The notes under the pieces are model-generated. The model did not search any database, had not been told where the DNA came from, and saw only the letters and a program-made list of their open reading frames with translations. From Ailurus styani (taxonomy: Eukaryota; Chordata; Mammalia; Carnivora; Ailuridae), in contig LNAC01000039.1 in assembly GCA_002007465.1 (NCBI GenBank), positions 2,151,217 to 2,215,216 of the forward strand: DNA of 64,000 bases, given 5' to 3'. This document shows, piece after piece, positions 45,678 to 57,776 of the stretch (its first letter is position 1; the number at the start of each line of letters is the position of its first letter). The position numbers were made by a program, and so were the translations under genes.

Positions 45678-45800
45678 TATATATATGTGTGTATGTGTAT
45701 ATATAAATTATGTATTATGTTATATATAAATTTTTATATATTATATAAATTAAGTATGTGGTATATAAATTATATATAAATATGTATAAGTTGTGTGTTT
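45678..45800. repeat. AT-rich low-complexity sequence
   Basis: Runs of TATA and TGTA repeats with 'tatatataaatta' phrases. Confidence 0.85.
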
Positions 45801-46022
45801 TTGTAGAAATAAGTTGCAGATATACATACATCTAGAATTAGTAATATTACTAGCATTTATCTTTGGGCCATTGTGGGTTATATTTTCTTCATTCTTTCTA
45901 TTTTCTGAATTTTTTATAAGTATAGGTCACTTTCATAATTGGAAAAACAGTAATGATAGTAAAAGTTAACAAAGCACAATAAAAAAGCGTATGACAGAGA
46001 CTGTTAAAAAAAAGTTTGGAAG

Positions 46023-46208
46023 GGGGGCACCTGGGTGGCTCAGGTGGTTGGTTACCACATCTGCCTTTGGCTCTGGTCATGATCTCATGTCCTGGCTCAG
46101 CAGGGAGTCTGCTTCTCCCTCTGCCCCTCCCCTCCTCATGCACGCAATCTCTCTCTCTCTGTCCCTCTGTCTCCAGTGAGTAAATAAAACCTTAAAAAAA
46201 AAAAAAAA
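46023..46208 (+). repeat. CAN-SINE, older
   Basis: Sense copy, head 'ggggcacctgggtggctcag'. 'gtttggaag' before and 'gcttggaag' after. Confidence 0.9.
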
Positions 46209-47581
46209 GGCTTGGAAGACACAGACATATGAGGCATCGGCAGACATAATCTCACTCTTAGTGTCTAGAGAACAAATGTTCCGGGGAAGTTAGACACACT
46301 TCTGGAGGTGGCTTTGAAGCTTGTTTCATGTTTCACAACACCCCTGGGGTCAGAGGGCTTGAGCTACATCCTTCTGGGACAGGGGAGGGTGTGAGCTGTT
46401 GGCCGTGGATCCGGGTCAACACCGAGGCTTTCTTCAGAGACCTTGCTCTCTGGGATCCTACAGGCTGTCAGGGCTAAACAGACAGGAGGAGGGGGCTCTC
46501 CCCAGTGCTGGCCTCGACTGCCCAGTCCCAAGGTCCACGGTCTGTGGTGGCACCTGACCCGCCAGGTTCGGCGTGTCAGTCATGGCTCTGTGAGCTGTGG
46601 GAAATCAGGCGCTCCAGACGTGCCTCTGGAGATCAGGCTCTTCTTGTCCCATAATTGCTTTTTCCCGCTTGTAGCCCTGCCCCCTCTCCTCAGCCACAGT
46701 GTTCCGAAGACAAGACCTGCTCTGGGCGCACCACGCCTCTGTGCCAGGGCCTCATTTACAAACGCCACAAGTCTATTTTCCCCCCGCTCTGCTTTGAGAT
46801 ACTGTTAACTACAGTCTAATTGCTGCTGCTTCCTTCTGCCTTGGGTGTTCTGTTGTCTCGGCTGCCTTCCAGATTTCTCCTGAGGGTCAGCAGAGGAAGG
46901 GGCCAGTGTTAACACTCCACTGCCTTGTTACTAGGAGGACTGTAGCCATAGTAACTGCAGCTAAGGGGAGATTTGAAATGTAGATATTTGGAACAGCCCC
47001 TAATCCCAGCCAGTGTTGCTTTGTGTCTGCTGCGCTGTCTCCCAGAGGAGCAAGGACAGGCCCTTGCAGGGAATAAAGGACACCTCCCCTTCCAAGGCCC
47101 GCCGCACGGGGCCGTGCCTGGCCGGTGGCCCTGAAGGGTCAGGTGGGTTTGTGGTGCTGCGGCTCTGACCCCGCTGCCCTGCTCGCAGCAGAGCTTTTCT
47201 GTAAGTGGGGAGCCGGGAGCCGGGTGGCGCTGGAGGGGCTGGGTCCCTGCCCACTTACACAAAGGGACTGAAGCTTCCTAAACTCCCTGGGATTGACTGG
47301 CTAAAGGAGAAAACTTCCTTCCCTGCTCTCTGCCTTAGAAGTAAGCTCCCAGAGGGCTCCCAGTGCTGGTCAGCCGCACACAGATATGACACACAGCAAA
47401 CCTGAAGGGATACACAAGGAGGGTTGCCGTTTGCTCTGTGTATCCTTTATGCCTTTTATATTTTGTATCACATGCATGTTACTTATTAAAAAGGGAATTT
47501 TAATGAAATAAAGTCATGCTGAAAAACGTAAAGGCATTCAAAATGTTCTCAAACCTTGTATTTCTGGACATTGAATTTTAT

Positions 47582-47726
47582 TTTTATTTATTATTTTTTT
47601 TAGAGTGTGTGTGAGACAGAGAATACAAGCAGGGTGAGGAGCAGAGGGAGAAGCAGAGTCCTTGCTGAACAGGGAGCCCAGTGTGCCAGGATCAGGCAGG
47701 CACTTAACTGAGCCACCCAGGCGCCC
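47582..47726 (-). repeat. CAN-SINE, degraded
   Basis: Antisense short copy; 'tggacattga' on both sides marks the insertion. Confidence 0.88.
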
Positions 47727-48559
47727 TGGACATTGATTTTAAATGTCCACACAGTTGGGCCAAATGGTCATTTTTTGTTTTTTGTTTTTGATTGAACTCA
47801 TGAGAACTGTAGGAGGACAGACCCCCTAGATGATGCCTGGGTCAGCCTATCCTTCAGACCCAGGGGAAAAGCAGTCTTCGTGCTTCCTTGTAGTTTGAGC
47901 CTTTTTGCCTCTCGGCCCAGAGGAGAGAAGGCTAATGGTTTATAACGAGCTGCTATGTAACTGCTCTAGGCTGCCTGGGTTGATGAGTATGGCATGGTGG
48001 CAGACATGCGTATTCCCATGTTGTGGACGGAATACTGGGCCCTTGAATGGGCGGGAGAAGAAATTTGAGCTTGCCTGGGAAAGGTAAAGATGTTTTTGAC
48101 AGCATGAATTTAGGAGAGCATTAATCAGAAAATAAAAGTGGCACCATACTCCTTAAACAGAAACCCTCCAGTCGGCTCTTAAATAGCCACGTGTGCCCAC
48201 TTAAGAGTCCAAGACCCACACATGGGGTTGCTGCCCGACTCCTTGGAAGCAGTGGTGAGTGGTCTGAAATGGCCCCAGTCATTCCTGGCTTGTGTTCTAG
48301 TAGAAGCAGTTTCGTTTAGCTCTTTCCTGAGTCACTGGGCAGATCCTGGAATCCTGACCTGCCAAAACCAAGCGCCCACCGTGGGCTATCCCTGGCAACA
48401 CTGCTGTGGCTGCCCTAGGACGTTGCCCGGGACTCCTCAGCCCAAGGTTCCCATCTGGCAAGAATGGGTTTGACCTCAGCTCTTTGTACCCACTGAGTCA
48501 GCATCCAACTTGATCCTTTTTGTGACATTCTGTCTTTGTGAACTGAGTCCTATCTTCTT

Positions 48560-48754
48560 TTTTTTTAAAGATTTTATTTATTTATTTCACAGCGGGAGAG
48601 AGATCACAAGGAGGCAGAGAGGCAGGCAGAGAGAGAGGGGGAAGCAGGCTCTCTGCTGAGCAGAGAGCCCGATGCGGGCCTCGATCCCAGGACCCTGAGA
48701 TCATGACCTGAGCCGAAAGCAGAGGCTTTAACCCACTGAGCCACCCAGGCGCCC
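48560..48754 (-). repeat. CAN-SINE, mustelid-type
   Basis: Antisense copy with 'gagtcctatcttctt' at 48545-48559 and 48755-48769. Confidence 0.95.
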
Positions 48755-49302
48755 GAGTCCTATCTTCTTGATGGTGCGGCATCACTGGGGCTAATCAGTA
48801 CTAGAAAAGAATTTTACCATTTTACCATTTCTCTAAGAGATACAGTTGAATGTTACTCCACAGTGACTAATTTTCAACAGATTGCCCCACCCCTGGTTAC
48901 GTAGCTCATCTGGGTCAAAATCAATGAAAAGTTACACTGGAAATGGTTTTCTCAGTGCTGGCAATAATTACTATGCACATACTATCTACGATTGTGCCCC
49001 ACTTTCTTTATCTCTTGTCACTGTTACCAAAACAAATCCCTCCGTGTGTTCTCTTCAGTCATCCAGTAGAGAAGAGTGTTTGAGCCACTCCACACCAGAG
49101 CTGCCATAAGCAGCCAGCTGTCTAGGTCTGATGGAAGGACATGATGGCCAGGGCACGTGTTTTGGAGCATCCTCTGAGTGAGGCCCTTTCACCTGGAGGC
49201 ACCAGGGATAAGAAACGGCTTCAGAGGAATCACTGCCTTTCTCACGTGCCCCTCTGGGTAATGAGAGTCCCCAGATAAAAAACTCAAACCAAGGATGTCT
49301 GC

Positions 49303-49408
49303 AGGGCACCTGGCTTGCTCAGTCAGTGGAGCATGCAACTCTTGATCTCAGGGCCATGAGTTCGAGCCCCATGTTGGGTGTAAAGATTACTAAAAAAATA
49401 AATAAACT
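49303..49408 (+). repeat. Short CAN-SINE
   Basis: Sense short form ending about 70 bases before the last MTRES1 exon. Confidence 0.85.
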
Positions 49409-49480
49409 TAGAAAAAGATATTTGCATTGGCCTGCGTTTCCCAAAATGCAATGAAGGCTGAATTTTCTTTTAATTTACAG

Positions 49481-49660
49481 GTGAAAGTGGGAGATACATT
49501 GGATCTTCTAATTGGAGAGGATAAAGAAGCAGAAACAGAGACAGTGATGAGGGTTCTCCTGAAAAAAGTGTTGGAGGAGAAAACGCAAAGTGAAAAGTAC
49601 AGAGTGGTGTTACGCCGGTGGAAAAAGTTAAAGTTGCCTAAAAAGAGTGTGTCTAAATAA
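49481..49660 (+). CDS. MTRES1: MTRES1, last coding exon
   Basis: Starts at VKVGDTLDLLIG after a TTTACAG acceptor, in phase 0 with exon 3, and codes residues 181-239 plus a TAA stop. The first residues close the S4 domain ('VKVGD' is the typical end of this fold). The remainder is a charged tail (ETETVMRVLLKKV, then YRVVLRRWKKLKLPKK) of basic residues, fitting nucleic-acid contact. Total length 239 residues against 240 in human, as I recall it, so the gene appears intact. Confidence 0.96.
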   Translation: MKVGDTLDLLIGEDKEAETETVMRVLLKKVLEEKTQSEKYRVVLRRWKKLKLPKKSVSK

Positions 49661-49739
49661 ATGGATTGCTTTTTATTGATAAAACTGCTTTCTAATGATG
49701 GGGGGAAGGGCCAGCTTCAAAAGAGGACATTTTTATTAA

Positions 49740-49745
49740 AATAAA
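49740..49745 (+). terminator. MTRES1: Polyadenylation signal of MTRES1
   Basis: AATAAA about 80 bases after the stop codon. It is the first canonical signal in the 3' UTR, giving a short 3' end. Longer forms may exist (another AATAAA-like site occurs at about 49981). Confidence 0.7.
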
Positions 49746-49759
49746 GTTATCTTACCTTT

Positions 49760-51189
49760 AGTAGAATCTGCTGAGCTATTTTATGGAAATCGGGATCCAC
49801 AGCTTGGAGACACTGCCCGTCACCTGGATTCCTCTCCAGGGCTTGATTTGTGCTCGTTTTGACTTCATTTTGGCCTCATGAGCTTGAATGAGATGTGTGC
49901 TGAATGAACTAACTCCAGAAAGGGTTTTAATACCGAGCCTGCTGTTTCCCACAGTAACTACTACCTCTGGAGTCTATGTAAAATAAACTGGCCTTGTTGT
50001 TCGTGCTTTCGTTTCAGTTTTATCGCTGTTGACCAGCTTCCCTGGGTTCAGGCTTCTTCCGGCAAAACCAAGTAAAGTCAAGGTCACCCTTCATATCCAT
50101 TGGGAGACCCCTTTCTCCACCAGCCCTTCTGAATTACCGATTTGTGGGCTTTAGTTCCCTTCACTTTGTCTTCAGAAGTGGGATTAGTGAAGTTGTTCCA
50201 ACTCACTGCAAATGGGCTGGTTAGGGCCCATTTAAAATTAATTGTTTAGGGCAGGGGTTGATAAACTGAGGGGGCCAGAAGCCTTTTGTATGGCATTCAA
50301 GAATGGTTTTTACATTTTTAAAGCATTGTTAAAAGAAGGAAGGAATATATGACAGAGGCCTTAGGTAGCCCACAAAACCTAAAATATTTACTATCTGACC
50401 TTTTACAGAAAAAAAAAAAATAGGATGACCCCCACCCCAGCTTAGGGCAATAAGCTGAGAGTTTAATTTTCAGGTGAAAGTAGATTTTAGTAGTAGGGTT
50501 TAAGGGAAACACAGATTTTATCAGTGAAGAGAACAAAGGGAGACCAATTATTCTAATTCTCAAGAAAGTGTTATAAAAAGGAGAAAGCCTAAAAAAATAC
50601 AGTATGAGAAGGGACACATACATAATATATATGATCTAAGTAAAGGACATCTGGAGGAATAAATTGGTTTGTAGACTCCCAGGAACAGTTTCCTAGCTCT
50701 AGAAGGGTCAGCTCACACAGAGACCTATTAGATGGTGTCATGGAAAAAAGACTGAATGTGTCTGGGTCCTTTTATTTGCCCTCCAGGAATTCTTGAGAAT
50801 TCAGGTTAACTGACAGTGAAGGGAGAGTTCTGTGGCCCAAAGCAGGGGGATGTCTGGGCCCATGAGTCTGGACGCCTTTAACGCTGGATTTTAGAAGACT
50901 CCAAAAAATCAATTTTTATTTGAAAGCTTAAGTAAGCTCGCAGGAAGAAAGACTACATACTGTGCAGAGCAACAGAGGGAATATTTCTATTTTACCACTT
51001 GTTAATTGGGCTTTACTGAGTTATCAGTAAAAGCAATGTTTAACAGGAGTTAGTTATGAATTATAATTTAGGAGACTAATGTCTTTACTTTTTCTCATTT
51101 CCTTTACCTCTGTCCCTGTCTCACTCCCTCTCTCTTCCTCCCTCCCAGTCTTGGCTTCTCTTTGGAAAGTTGTAGAAGGACTAAGAAGT
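49760..51189. other. Intergenic DNA between MTRES1 and BEND3, with a hAT-like fragment
   Basis: 50252-50420 resembles an old hAT-type element ('aagaatggtttttacatttt', 'aaaatatttactatctgacc'). The remainder is unique. Confidence 0.5.
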
Positions 51190-51420
51190 CTTGTGTGGTG
51201 AGTGGCAGCATGACCTTGGGATGTGTCAGGGGTCCTGATTTTTAGGCTCAAGTCTTGCCATTAGTAAGTTGGGTTACCTTGTTTACAGTTTGACCTCAGT
51301 CTCCCTGGGCTTCTGCTTCCTCATTGGTCAAATGGGGATCAGGATGCTAATTGCCTTACCTTGTCATGTGTTCAAAGGAAGGAGAAAATCAAAATATGTT
51401 GTATGAGGTAAGAGGAGTTG
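51190..51420 (+). repeat. MIR SINE, diverged
   Basis: 'aagtcttgccattagtaagt' and 'tcattggtcaaatgggga' follow the MIR order. Confidence 0.6.
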
Positions 51421-51806
51421 TTGCTAGCTAGGAAGCAGGAAAAGCCACTTGAAAGGCTTTTTGAAGCTGTTGGTAATTAGTACCTCACCTAGCTGCTGGC
51501 AGTGTTTGGTGGCTCACAGCAGACCTCTGTTTTAAAAAATCAAACTAAAAAAAAGCATCTGATGGAGAATGTTGGTTTGGCAACGCCACGTGGCAAAAAC
51601 AGCTCTCATAGTTGTCTGCAGTACAAGGGACTTGGAACATGGTTACGAAATAGCAGAAACAAAAGCAATTTGTAAAGATTTACAGAACTCTCGAAACTCA
51701 TGGCTTGACCCAAATGACCACTGCTTTATGATGCCACTGTGGCGAGGCCTCCTCAGTGAAAATTATAGAAAACTGGAAAAGATTAAAGATGTATATGTTT
51801 CTAATG

Positions 51807-52010
51807 CAGTGGTTCTCAACCAGGGGTGATTTCACATTTGGCAATGTCTAGAGACATCTTGGATGTCACAACCAGAGGGGAGCGGTTAGGGGCATCGAGT
51901 GGATAGGGACCAGTGATGCCTCTACACCTCCTTCAGTGTGCAGGGTGCCCCACAACAAAGTTACTGGACCCCAGATGAGAGTAGGGATGAAGTTGAGACC
52001 TGCTCTAATG
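51807..52010 (+). repeat. MER5A-type hAT element
   Basis: 'cagtggttctcaaccagggg', 'acatttggcaatgtctagag', and 'ccccacaacaaagttactgg' in order are MER5A, a non-autonomous hAT-Charlie element, in sense. Confidence 0.88.
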
Positions 52011-53190
52011 GGATGGCAAGATTTTTTTTTAAGGTCTGACTACTTTGGTAGAGGCTGATCCAGCCCTTTTACCAGTAATGATGGTTAATTCTTTCAAAGA
52101 AATAGCTTCCCTCTAGGAAATATGATGCTAATTGCCTTTCTCTGCCCAATAGCATTTACTGTCTCCCGGAAAATTATATAGATGGCTAGGCAATCTTTTC
52201 ATTATCTTTTTAACATTTTGTAGAGAAAAGTAGACATTCGGGGGATATTTCTTAAGTCATAGTTTATTTGGTCAATGATGACTGGGGAGATGGAAACATA
52301 ACTAGCGTTTTCTAAGAAGCTAAAAAGAAAGATTTCGGTTGGGGTGGTAGTGTACATTTGTGAACCTTCTCAAGGGCGCACTGTATATCCGGCGAGTAAA
52401 ATGACACTCAAGCTCTGCCTTATCTTGGTCACATACATTTTGGCTTTCAAAAAGGTACTGCCAGATTATCAGTTATTACTGTCAGATTACTGAAAATCTC
52501 CAGGGGGTAGTGTAGGAAATTAGAAACTCTGTGGAACAGACTCTGGAGAGCAGAAAGGGCATCTCCCAAACTGCTTTCAGCAAATCACATAGGAAGCTTG
52601 AAGTCACCCAATAGTATTCTCACCTTGGAAAGTGCAATCACCCAAAATCAGTATTTTTCCCTTGGAAGAGTCATTTCTTAAACATCTACCAGCACATCAC
52701 TGGGCGGGACTGCGGATACATGTAAGTTTTCCCCTGAGAAGTGCCCTAGCACTGTGGACATAGCCTCCTCCAGCCCCAGCGTCAGCCGGCCTGCTTACCT
52801 TTGCTAGTCTAATCTAGGTGTAAAGAGATGCAGTTACTTTTACAAGGCATTTTTCATAAATTCTCTTTTCCTGCACGGTTAAGGCCCCACGACCTGCTGC
52901 TTCTGCCTTTGGTAGCTGCTACTCCCTAATCTGTCCCTTAGACTTTCTCTGAAGGCCCTGAAGTTGGAGGCAGCTGTCTGAGACTGCTGTTTTCCCGTTC
53001 CTTGCAAAGCCCTGCATGTTGGCTTAAGGGGTTTTTGTTCATTATTAGTTCACAGATCAGGCATTATCAGAAGCAGGCTGGTGAAAGTAGGAATTTGCAA
53101 GGTCTGGAGGACATGGATCACGCACGATGCCCTTCTCAATTCTTCTGTAGAGATGTCAACTACCCAGTGGGCCTTCTATCCTGGGACTTT
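52011..53190. other. Intergenic DNA, nothing recognised
   Basis: Unique sequence. No gene seen. Confidence 0.5.
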
Positions 53191-53375
53191 ACTTTTTCAG
53201 AGAGAGAGTGTGTGGGGGGTGTGTGTGGGAGTGGGGGGCAGAGGGAGAGGGTGAGAGAAAGACCCTTAAGCAGACTCCACACCCAGCATGAAGATTGGCT
53301 TGGGGCTCGATCTCACGACCCTGAGATCATAACCTGAGCCAAAATCAAAGAGTCGACTGCACCACCCAGGTGCCT
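53191..53375 (-). repeat. CAN-SINE, diverged
   Basis: Antisense copy with a GTGTGT-rich body; 'tcctgggac' before and 'tcctgggat' after. Confidence 0.85.
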
Positions 53376-54199
53376 CTCCTGGGATGGAATTCTCAAAGTT
53401 GGGGAGACCTTCCCCAAGGCAGATAAGTGAAACCCCCCAAAACTGCAGTCAGGGTAGAACAGCAAGTGTCTAAAATGGGCAATTTCTGTTTGGAGGTCTG
53501 GGCTGGGTAATACCGATTTCTAGAGCCCCACTCAGAGGGCTATCAGGTACTTCCTTCCCCATGCAATGCATAGAATTTTCTTTCAGATTGTAGAGGAGAG
53601 CCCTTACCTCTTAATTCTGAGACAGAATTTTGAATCGAAGCACCGCAACCAGCATTAACCCGAAGAGAAGCGCCCGTCGCCAGGGGTCTTGCATCAGCCA
53701 AAGCATAGGCCCCCTCGTGTCCTCGCTGCGCCCGAGCTGAGGAGCCCAGCCTTGCTCCATCTGTGGCAGCCTCAGCTGTCGACACTGAGCCGAGGAACCC
53801 AGCTCCTCAGTCCGCTTATTACCCACGTGCAGCTTGGAATTCGGTTTCAGGCAAGAGATGTTAGGTTTGGTGGTATTTACCACCAAAGCCTTCTCTCCAA
53901 GGCATCTTAACTAGCAACTAATGAGTTGGGGACTTGTTGGAGCCATGGAACAGTGCCCAGGAGATAATGGGCATTACAAATATTTTTGCAGAATGAACGA
54001 ACTTCCTTTAGAGGCTGAGATGATTCGTACTGTTTCTCGTCTATTTCCTGCACTGAAAGATTTCTCAAGCCAAACACTCACTTGGGCAAATCCAGAAGCT
54101 CAGACTGGACAGTCAACACAACCCCAAGTTAAATGGCAGAAGCCCACTAGGCAGAAAGACGGAGAAGTTTACTGCACGCAGCCACGTAAGGGACAGCAC
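53376..54199. other. Intergenic DNA, nothing recognised
   Basis: Unique sequence with overlapping short open frames on both strands and no recognised product. Confidence 0.5.
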
Positions 54200-54415
54200 T
54201 GAAACCTCAAGCACCGACTTCAGAATCAGCTCAGTCATCATTAGCAGCCCCCAGCTCTGCCAGCTGTAGGACCTTGACCAAATTACTCAACCTCTAGAAG
54301 CACCCCCATCTGGAAAATGGGGGCTAGAAACAGGGTTCCTGTGAGGATTAAACGAAATAACATATGTCAAGTTCCCAGCACATTCCTAAGCCATTAGTGG
54401 GCTCAGAAAAAGGGA
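54200..54415 (+). repeat. MIR SINE
   Basis: 'ccagctgtaggaccttgacc', 'ccatctggaaaatgggggct' and 'tgtgaggattaaacgaaata' in MIR order. Confidence 0.8.
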
Positions 54416-54887
54416 GCGCTTACAAAAACCTGACCTCCCTGTAATTTAAGGACCCATCATCACTTCTGACTACACAGCTGCCACACTACTAGGAGCTTCT
54501 GGAAGGATGAGCTGTGGCGTGACATGCTTTCAATCTCTGTCAAGGCCACAGTTCGCCATCCAGACCACAAACGCCATTTAGAAGAACAAATGAATTCTTA
54601 CTCCTTAAAATAAAATCAACGAACAGGCTTCCTCCTGCAGAAAGGCTCTGGCAAAAGCCGTTTGGCCAGAGCTCCGAGGCCATGCTGCGTAAGCATTTGT
54701 AAACCTGCATCTTCCCGCTGACCTGAAAAGCTACGATTTCGTTTATTGCTAGTTAAGAAGCAGTCAGTTTTATTTGAACACAACGGGAAACCATTTATTT
54801 CAGCTGAGATCTATTTCTAATAATCGGAAAAGTGCTAAGGCTTTACTTTTCTGGGATATACACAGCCTACCTTGTGAAGTCTCTAGT

Positions 54888-55060
54888 CAGTGGCTCTCGG
54901 AGCGTAGCCGTGGACCGGCAGGACCAGCATCACCTGGCGACTTGGCAGAAATGCAAACTCTCAGGCCCCATCCAGACCTACTGAAGCCTACTCTGGGGCT
55001 AGGGCCCATTGGTCTGGCTTCACATGCCCTCTGGTGGTTCTGCCCCTAGCGGATCCTAAC
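54888..55060 (-). repeat. MER20-type hAT element
   Basis: 'cagtggctctcggagcgtag', 'accagcatcacctggcgact' and 'agaaatgcaaactctcaggc' match the MER20 hAT-Charlie element; orientation is given by my memory of the consensus. Confidence 0.75.
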
Positions 55061-55679
55061 AGAGGCTTAGCCAGATCCCCTTTGCCAGAGCACCCATTCG
55101 CTCCCTGCCGAGGGCCAGCTAACCACTCACAGCAGCCCTTCTGAAGCTCGGCCCTTGGCGGCCTTGCCAGGAGAGCTGCCCTTTTCAAACCTGGGGAAGA
55201 CCTCTGACAAGGACCAACCAGCCCCGCTGCCTCACCTGGGATCAATCCTGCCAAACGCTTTCCAGAACGGGGCCGAAGCTGGACGGCAGCGGAGACCCGC
55301 ACGCTAGCTCCCAGCCTTTCCTGGCCCGTGCTGCGTCCCTCCTAACCCCTTCTCCGGAGCATAAGCCCACCACCGTCCTCACGGAATGTCTCAGGCTCTG
55401 CCCCAAGGGAATCCGATCCACAGCAGTTACTTTCACAAACTTTTCCCAGATTGCTCACTGTTCCCAGAACACGGCTCTCCACAATCGCCAGTGGTTTCAC
55501 ACCCGCACGTCAGTTCTGAAACCAGCACACCTGTTTCCAAGATCAGACAAACTGGGGCTTAGAGGATGTGGGTGATCAAGGACACCAGATACTTGCGCTT
55601 GTTTTCAGATCGGAATCTTTGTGCGCTGTGGCCCAGAGGCTGTTCAGCAGCCGGGCTGGTGCACTGTTGCAGAAACCGA
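55061..55679. other. Intergenic DNA, nothing recognised
   Basis: Moderately GC-rich unique sequence. No gene seen. Confidence 0.5.
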
Positions 55680-55985
55680 CAAATGGGTTTAAACCTGACC
55701 CCGAGATTCGCCAGTTTCCCAAACTTGGGCAAGAAACCTACTTCTCTCTGCTTCCTCACCACAAAACAAATCATAGTTCCCAAGACACTTGAGTTTTTAG
55801 GAGAATTAAATGAGATAGTAAATGCACCCCTCAGGGCCATACCATACCTTTCTTAATAGGCACAATTCTGGAACTTACCTCGAGGGGTTTTTGAGACAAT
55901 CATAAGGTAGAGTGCTCAGCAGTGTGGCTGGCACGTGGTGCGTACTCAGTGAACGTGAGGTGCCATTACAGCGAGTAGGCAAGGA
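55680..55985 (+). repeat. MIR SINE, long and diverged
   Basis: 'ccaaacttgggcaagaaacc' followed by 'ggagaattaaatgagatagt' and 'ctggcacgtggtgcgtactc' follows the MIR order. Confidence 0.65.
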
Positions 55986-57770
55986 GTGTTCGTGCCTTTC
56001 TCACCACTGGCTGTGGGGGGCCAGGGGGGCAGTTACGTTTCTGTAGAAGCTCCCTCAAAGTGCCCATTGCACGTGACCATTCCAGTGATCATGATAATTA
56101 ACTTAGCATGTGGTTCTTCGAGAACTAGATTTTATAAGTAAGCTCACAGATACTGAAATTCTGTGAGTTTTCTTTTGGGTAGAAAACAAACATACCCAGA
56201 GCCAGAATTAAAAGAATTTAGTCTTCCTTCAGGTCTTGCTTAAACTTGTTACTCCAGCCCCTGACGGGCCCATACCTGCTGATGAGGCTCACACACACAG
56301 AAGTGTCAGGATTCACAACCGAGCAGAGTCACTGGGAAAAGTATTCCAATCACAAGCCGCAAGTTTCTATCTTTGTGACCCTTGGCCAAAAACGTTCCTC
56401 TGATGGCTTGAGATAATGTTTTTACTATGAATAAGAAATAACTTAGAATTAGCCAAAGAGAAGTAAGAAAAAACATGCATCCTCTTGTTATCAGTTAATA
56501 ATAGGTTAGCTTTGAGGAACTAAATCCCATTTGCTCCAAAGTGAGGGGGGAAAAAAGGCGGGGGTGGGGGTGGGGGTGTGTGAAATGAAGCTCTGCCGGC
56601 TTGGTCGCAGGGCTGGGCTGNGGGGGGGGGGGTGGGGGTGTGTGAAATGAAGCTCTGCCGGCTTGGTCGCAGGGCTGGGCTGGCCCCTGACCAGGAAAGG
56701 TATGAAAAGGTCAAATGCACCTCCCACTATGTGGCCAGGAAGTGGTTTGTGTAGAAAAGGGCTAGGATTTATTTGGCGACTTTTCAGTCATTCAGCTGTA
56801 GCCAACTGAAATCCTGTGAACTGTGCCCCAGACACCCCGGGGCGGGGGGGGGGGGGGGGGGNNNNNNNNNNNNNNNNNNNNNNNNGCCCCGCCCCCCGGG
56901 GGGGGGGGGGGGGGGGGGGGGAGTGGAAGCCTTGAGAGGCTGAGACAACCCCCCCCACACCCCCCTCACCCCCGATCCTGTCCTCCCCTGGGAGGGGCCG
57001 AGGAGACAAGACCAGACCAACAACACAAGGTTCTGAGAGACCTGGGCCCTAGGAAAACAAGATGTTACAAAGACCGTAATTTTTCTATTTTTATAACATT
57101 TTATATAACTCATAAAACAGTGCTTGTATAAAAATTCACACAAAGTTTGCTAGAGAACATACAATTTCCAAAAATGTCCTGGGTTTTTGTTACATTCAGT
57201 TTTCTAAGGACGCATTCAAATCAATGGTAAAATGCAGACATTATGCGGTATTACATTATCTTTGGTAAAACTATTCTCGTTATTTTGTCTCCTCACAGTA
57301 TTAACTCTGATATCCACTTTGTGCAGGGTCTTTCACTAGGATGTCAGAAAAACATTAAGGCTGGATCTACACGAGGCAAGTATTTCCAAATGGCATGAAC
57401 AGCCCCTGGGCCCCCACCTCCACTTCATACTCCTGTCCACACAGCCAGGCAGGGTGAGAGAGCTCAATGACCGCCAATGAGGGGTCTCAAGACCCCACTG
57501 CAATCGGACAAGAAGCCAACATCTGGGAGGGAAGGTGGAAACCGAGGCCATCTCTGTAGGAACCCAAGTGGCTGTGCTGCAGTGTGGTCGGGCCAGTGAC
57601 TCTTACCATTTACACAGCGAATCTCTTCACCACTAAGTAGATCCCATTGGCTGGTCGATGATTGCTGCGGATGTGGTAACCCCTCCAACCCAAACGTAAA
57701 AAGAAAGGAAGATTTGGGGCCAACACCGAAGGGGGAGGGGCACACTATCGCCCATGACACTAGACACGAC
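55986..57770. other. Intergenic DNA beyond BEND3, with gap and false duplication
   Basis: Includes a lone N at 56621 between two copies of about 60 bases ('gtgtgtgaaatgaagctctg' to 'cagggctgggctg'), and a 24-base N gap (56862-56885) flanked by long poly-G runs. No gene is seen. The BEND3 3' UTR could reach into it. Confidence 0.6.
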
Positions 57771-57776
57771 TTTATT
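57771..57776 (-). terminator. BEND3: Candidate distal polyadenylation signal of BEND3
   Basis: TTTATT on the plus strand is AATAAA on the minus strand, in 'cgactttattccctg'. Confidence 0.4.

Larger units (their letters stand above)
45137..49480 (+). other. MTRES1: MTRES1 intron between coding exons 2 and 3
   Basis: GTGAGC at 45137 to TTTACAG at 49480. Holds an AT-rich low-complexity patch (about 45678-45800), four SINEs (46023, 47582, 48560, 49303) and unique DNA at 46210-47580, 47730-48559 and 48770-49300. Open frames in this intron lack recognisable coding content. Confidence 0.88.
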
